A stretch of DNA of 5,541 nucleotides from an uncultured Planctomycetaceae bacterium. GTDB taxonomy: Bacteria; Planctomycetota; Planctomycetia; Planctomycetales; Planctomycetaceae. This document shows, piece by piece, positions 5,490 to 5,541 of the stretch; position 1 is the stretch's first letter, and the number at the start of each line of letters is the position of its first letter. The notes under the pieces were generated by a model. It did not search any database. It was not told where the DNA came from and saw nothing but the letters and a program-made list of their open reading frames with translations. The stretch is taken from assembly GCA_937975745.1 (NCBI GenBank), contig CALJUK010000607.1, positions 1 to 5,541 of the forward strand, read 5' to 3'. The translations under genes and the position numbers were made by a program.

Positions 5490-5541
5490 TGGACAGGGGG
5501 GGAATCGAACCCCCGACACCAGGATTTTCAGTCCTGTGCTC
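5490..5541 (-). tRNA. tRNA-Phe (anticodon GAA), 3' part; gene continues beyond the window
   Basis: Read on the minus strand, the window starts with the 3' half of the D-stem (GAGC, 5541-5538). The anticodon stem-loop follows: CAGGA, loop CTGAAAA with GAA at 5529-5527, then TCCTG. A five-base variable loop GTGTC comes next. The T-arm is GGGGG-TTCGATT-CCCCC (5514-5498), followed by the acceptor strand CCTGTCC (5497-5491) and discriminator A at 5490. The next bases are CTTTTC, so CCA is not encoded and must be added by the tRNA nucleotidyltransferase. The 5' acceptor strand, expected GGACAGG, lies outside the window. It decodes UUC/UUU. Confidence 0.95.

Overview
The window looks like part of a planctomycete chromosome with moderately high GC. 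The main evidence is the minus-strand gene. It encodes a secreted outer-membrane beta-barrel protein that resembles the BBP2 / OmpL-like porin family, and a cysteine-rich segment sits between its signal peptide and barrel, a style I associate with Planctomycetes. The other genes fit but do not prove this. The assignment comes from pattern recognition, not a database search.

Positions 6-2819 (plus strand) look like one transcription unit. It begins with a complete, normal leuA (2-isopropylmalate synthase, first step of leucine biosynthesis). After 52 bases comes a membrane-anchored protein with a peroxiredoxin/AhpC-TSA-like domain that has no cysteine at all. A small single-pass membrane protein of unknown function follows, overlapping it by an ATGA. 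Its stop codon lies in one hairpin, and a strong 14-bp terminator hairpin follows at 2883-2914. T-rich flanks on both sides suggest this hairpin also ends transcription arriving from the opposite direction.

Positions 2920-3163 hold no gene but several inverted repeats, probably the 3' untranslated region of the convergent porin mRNA. The porin gene runs 4489 to 3164 on the minus strand, with a clear ribosome binding site and signal peptide.

Positions 4490-5489 hold about 1 kb with no convincing gene. The porin-proximal, more AT-rich part (about 4740-4980) carries a 20-bp near-palindrome, and matching half-sites lie nearer the gene; these look like regulator sites. The tRNA-proximal, GC-rich part (about 5080-5470) is crowded with hairpins, including three back to back at 5249-5321, and may hold an unannotated structured RNA or the remains of one. 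The window ends inside a tRNA-Phe(GAA) gene on the minus strand.

The most interesting points are the cysteine-free peroxiredoxin-like protein, the CxxC-rich linker of the porin, the palindrome/half-site cluster upstream of the porin, and the hairpin-dense stretch beside the tRNA. I do not see a mobile element, CRISPR array or defence system.
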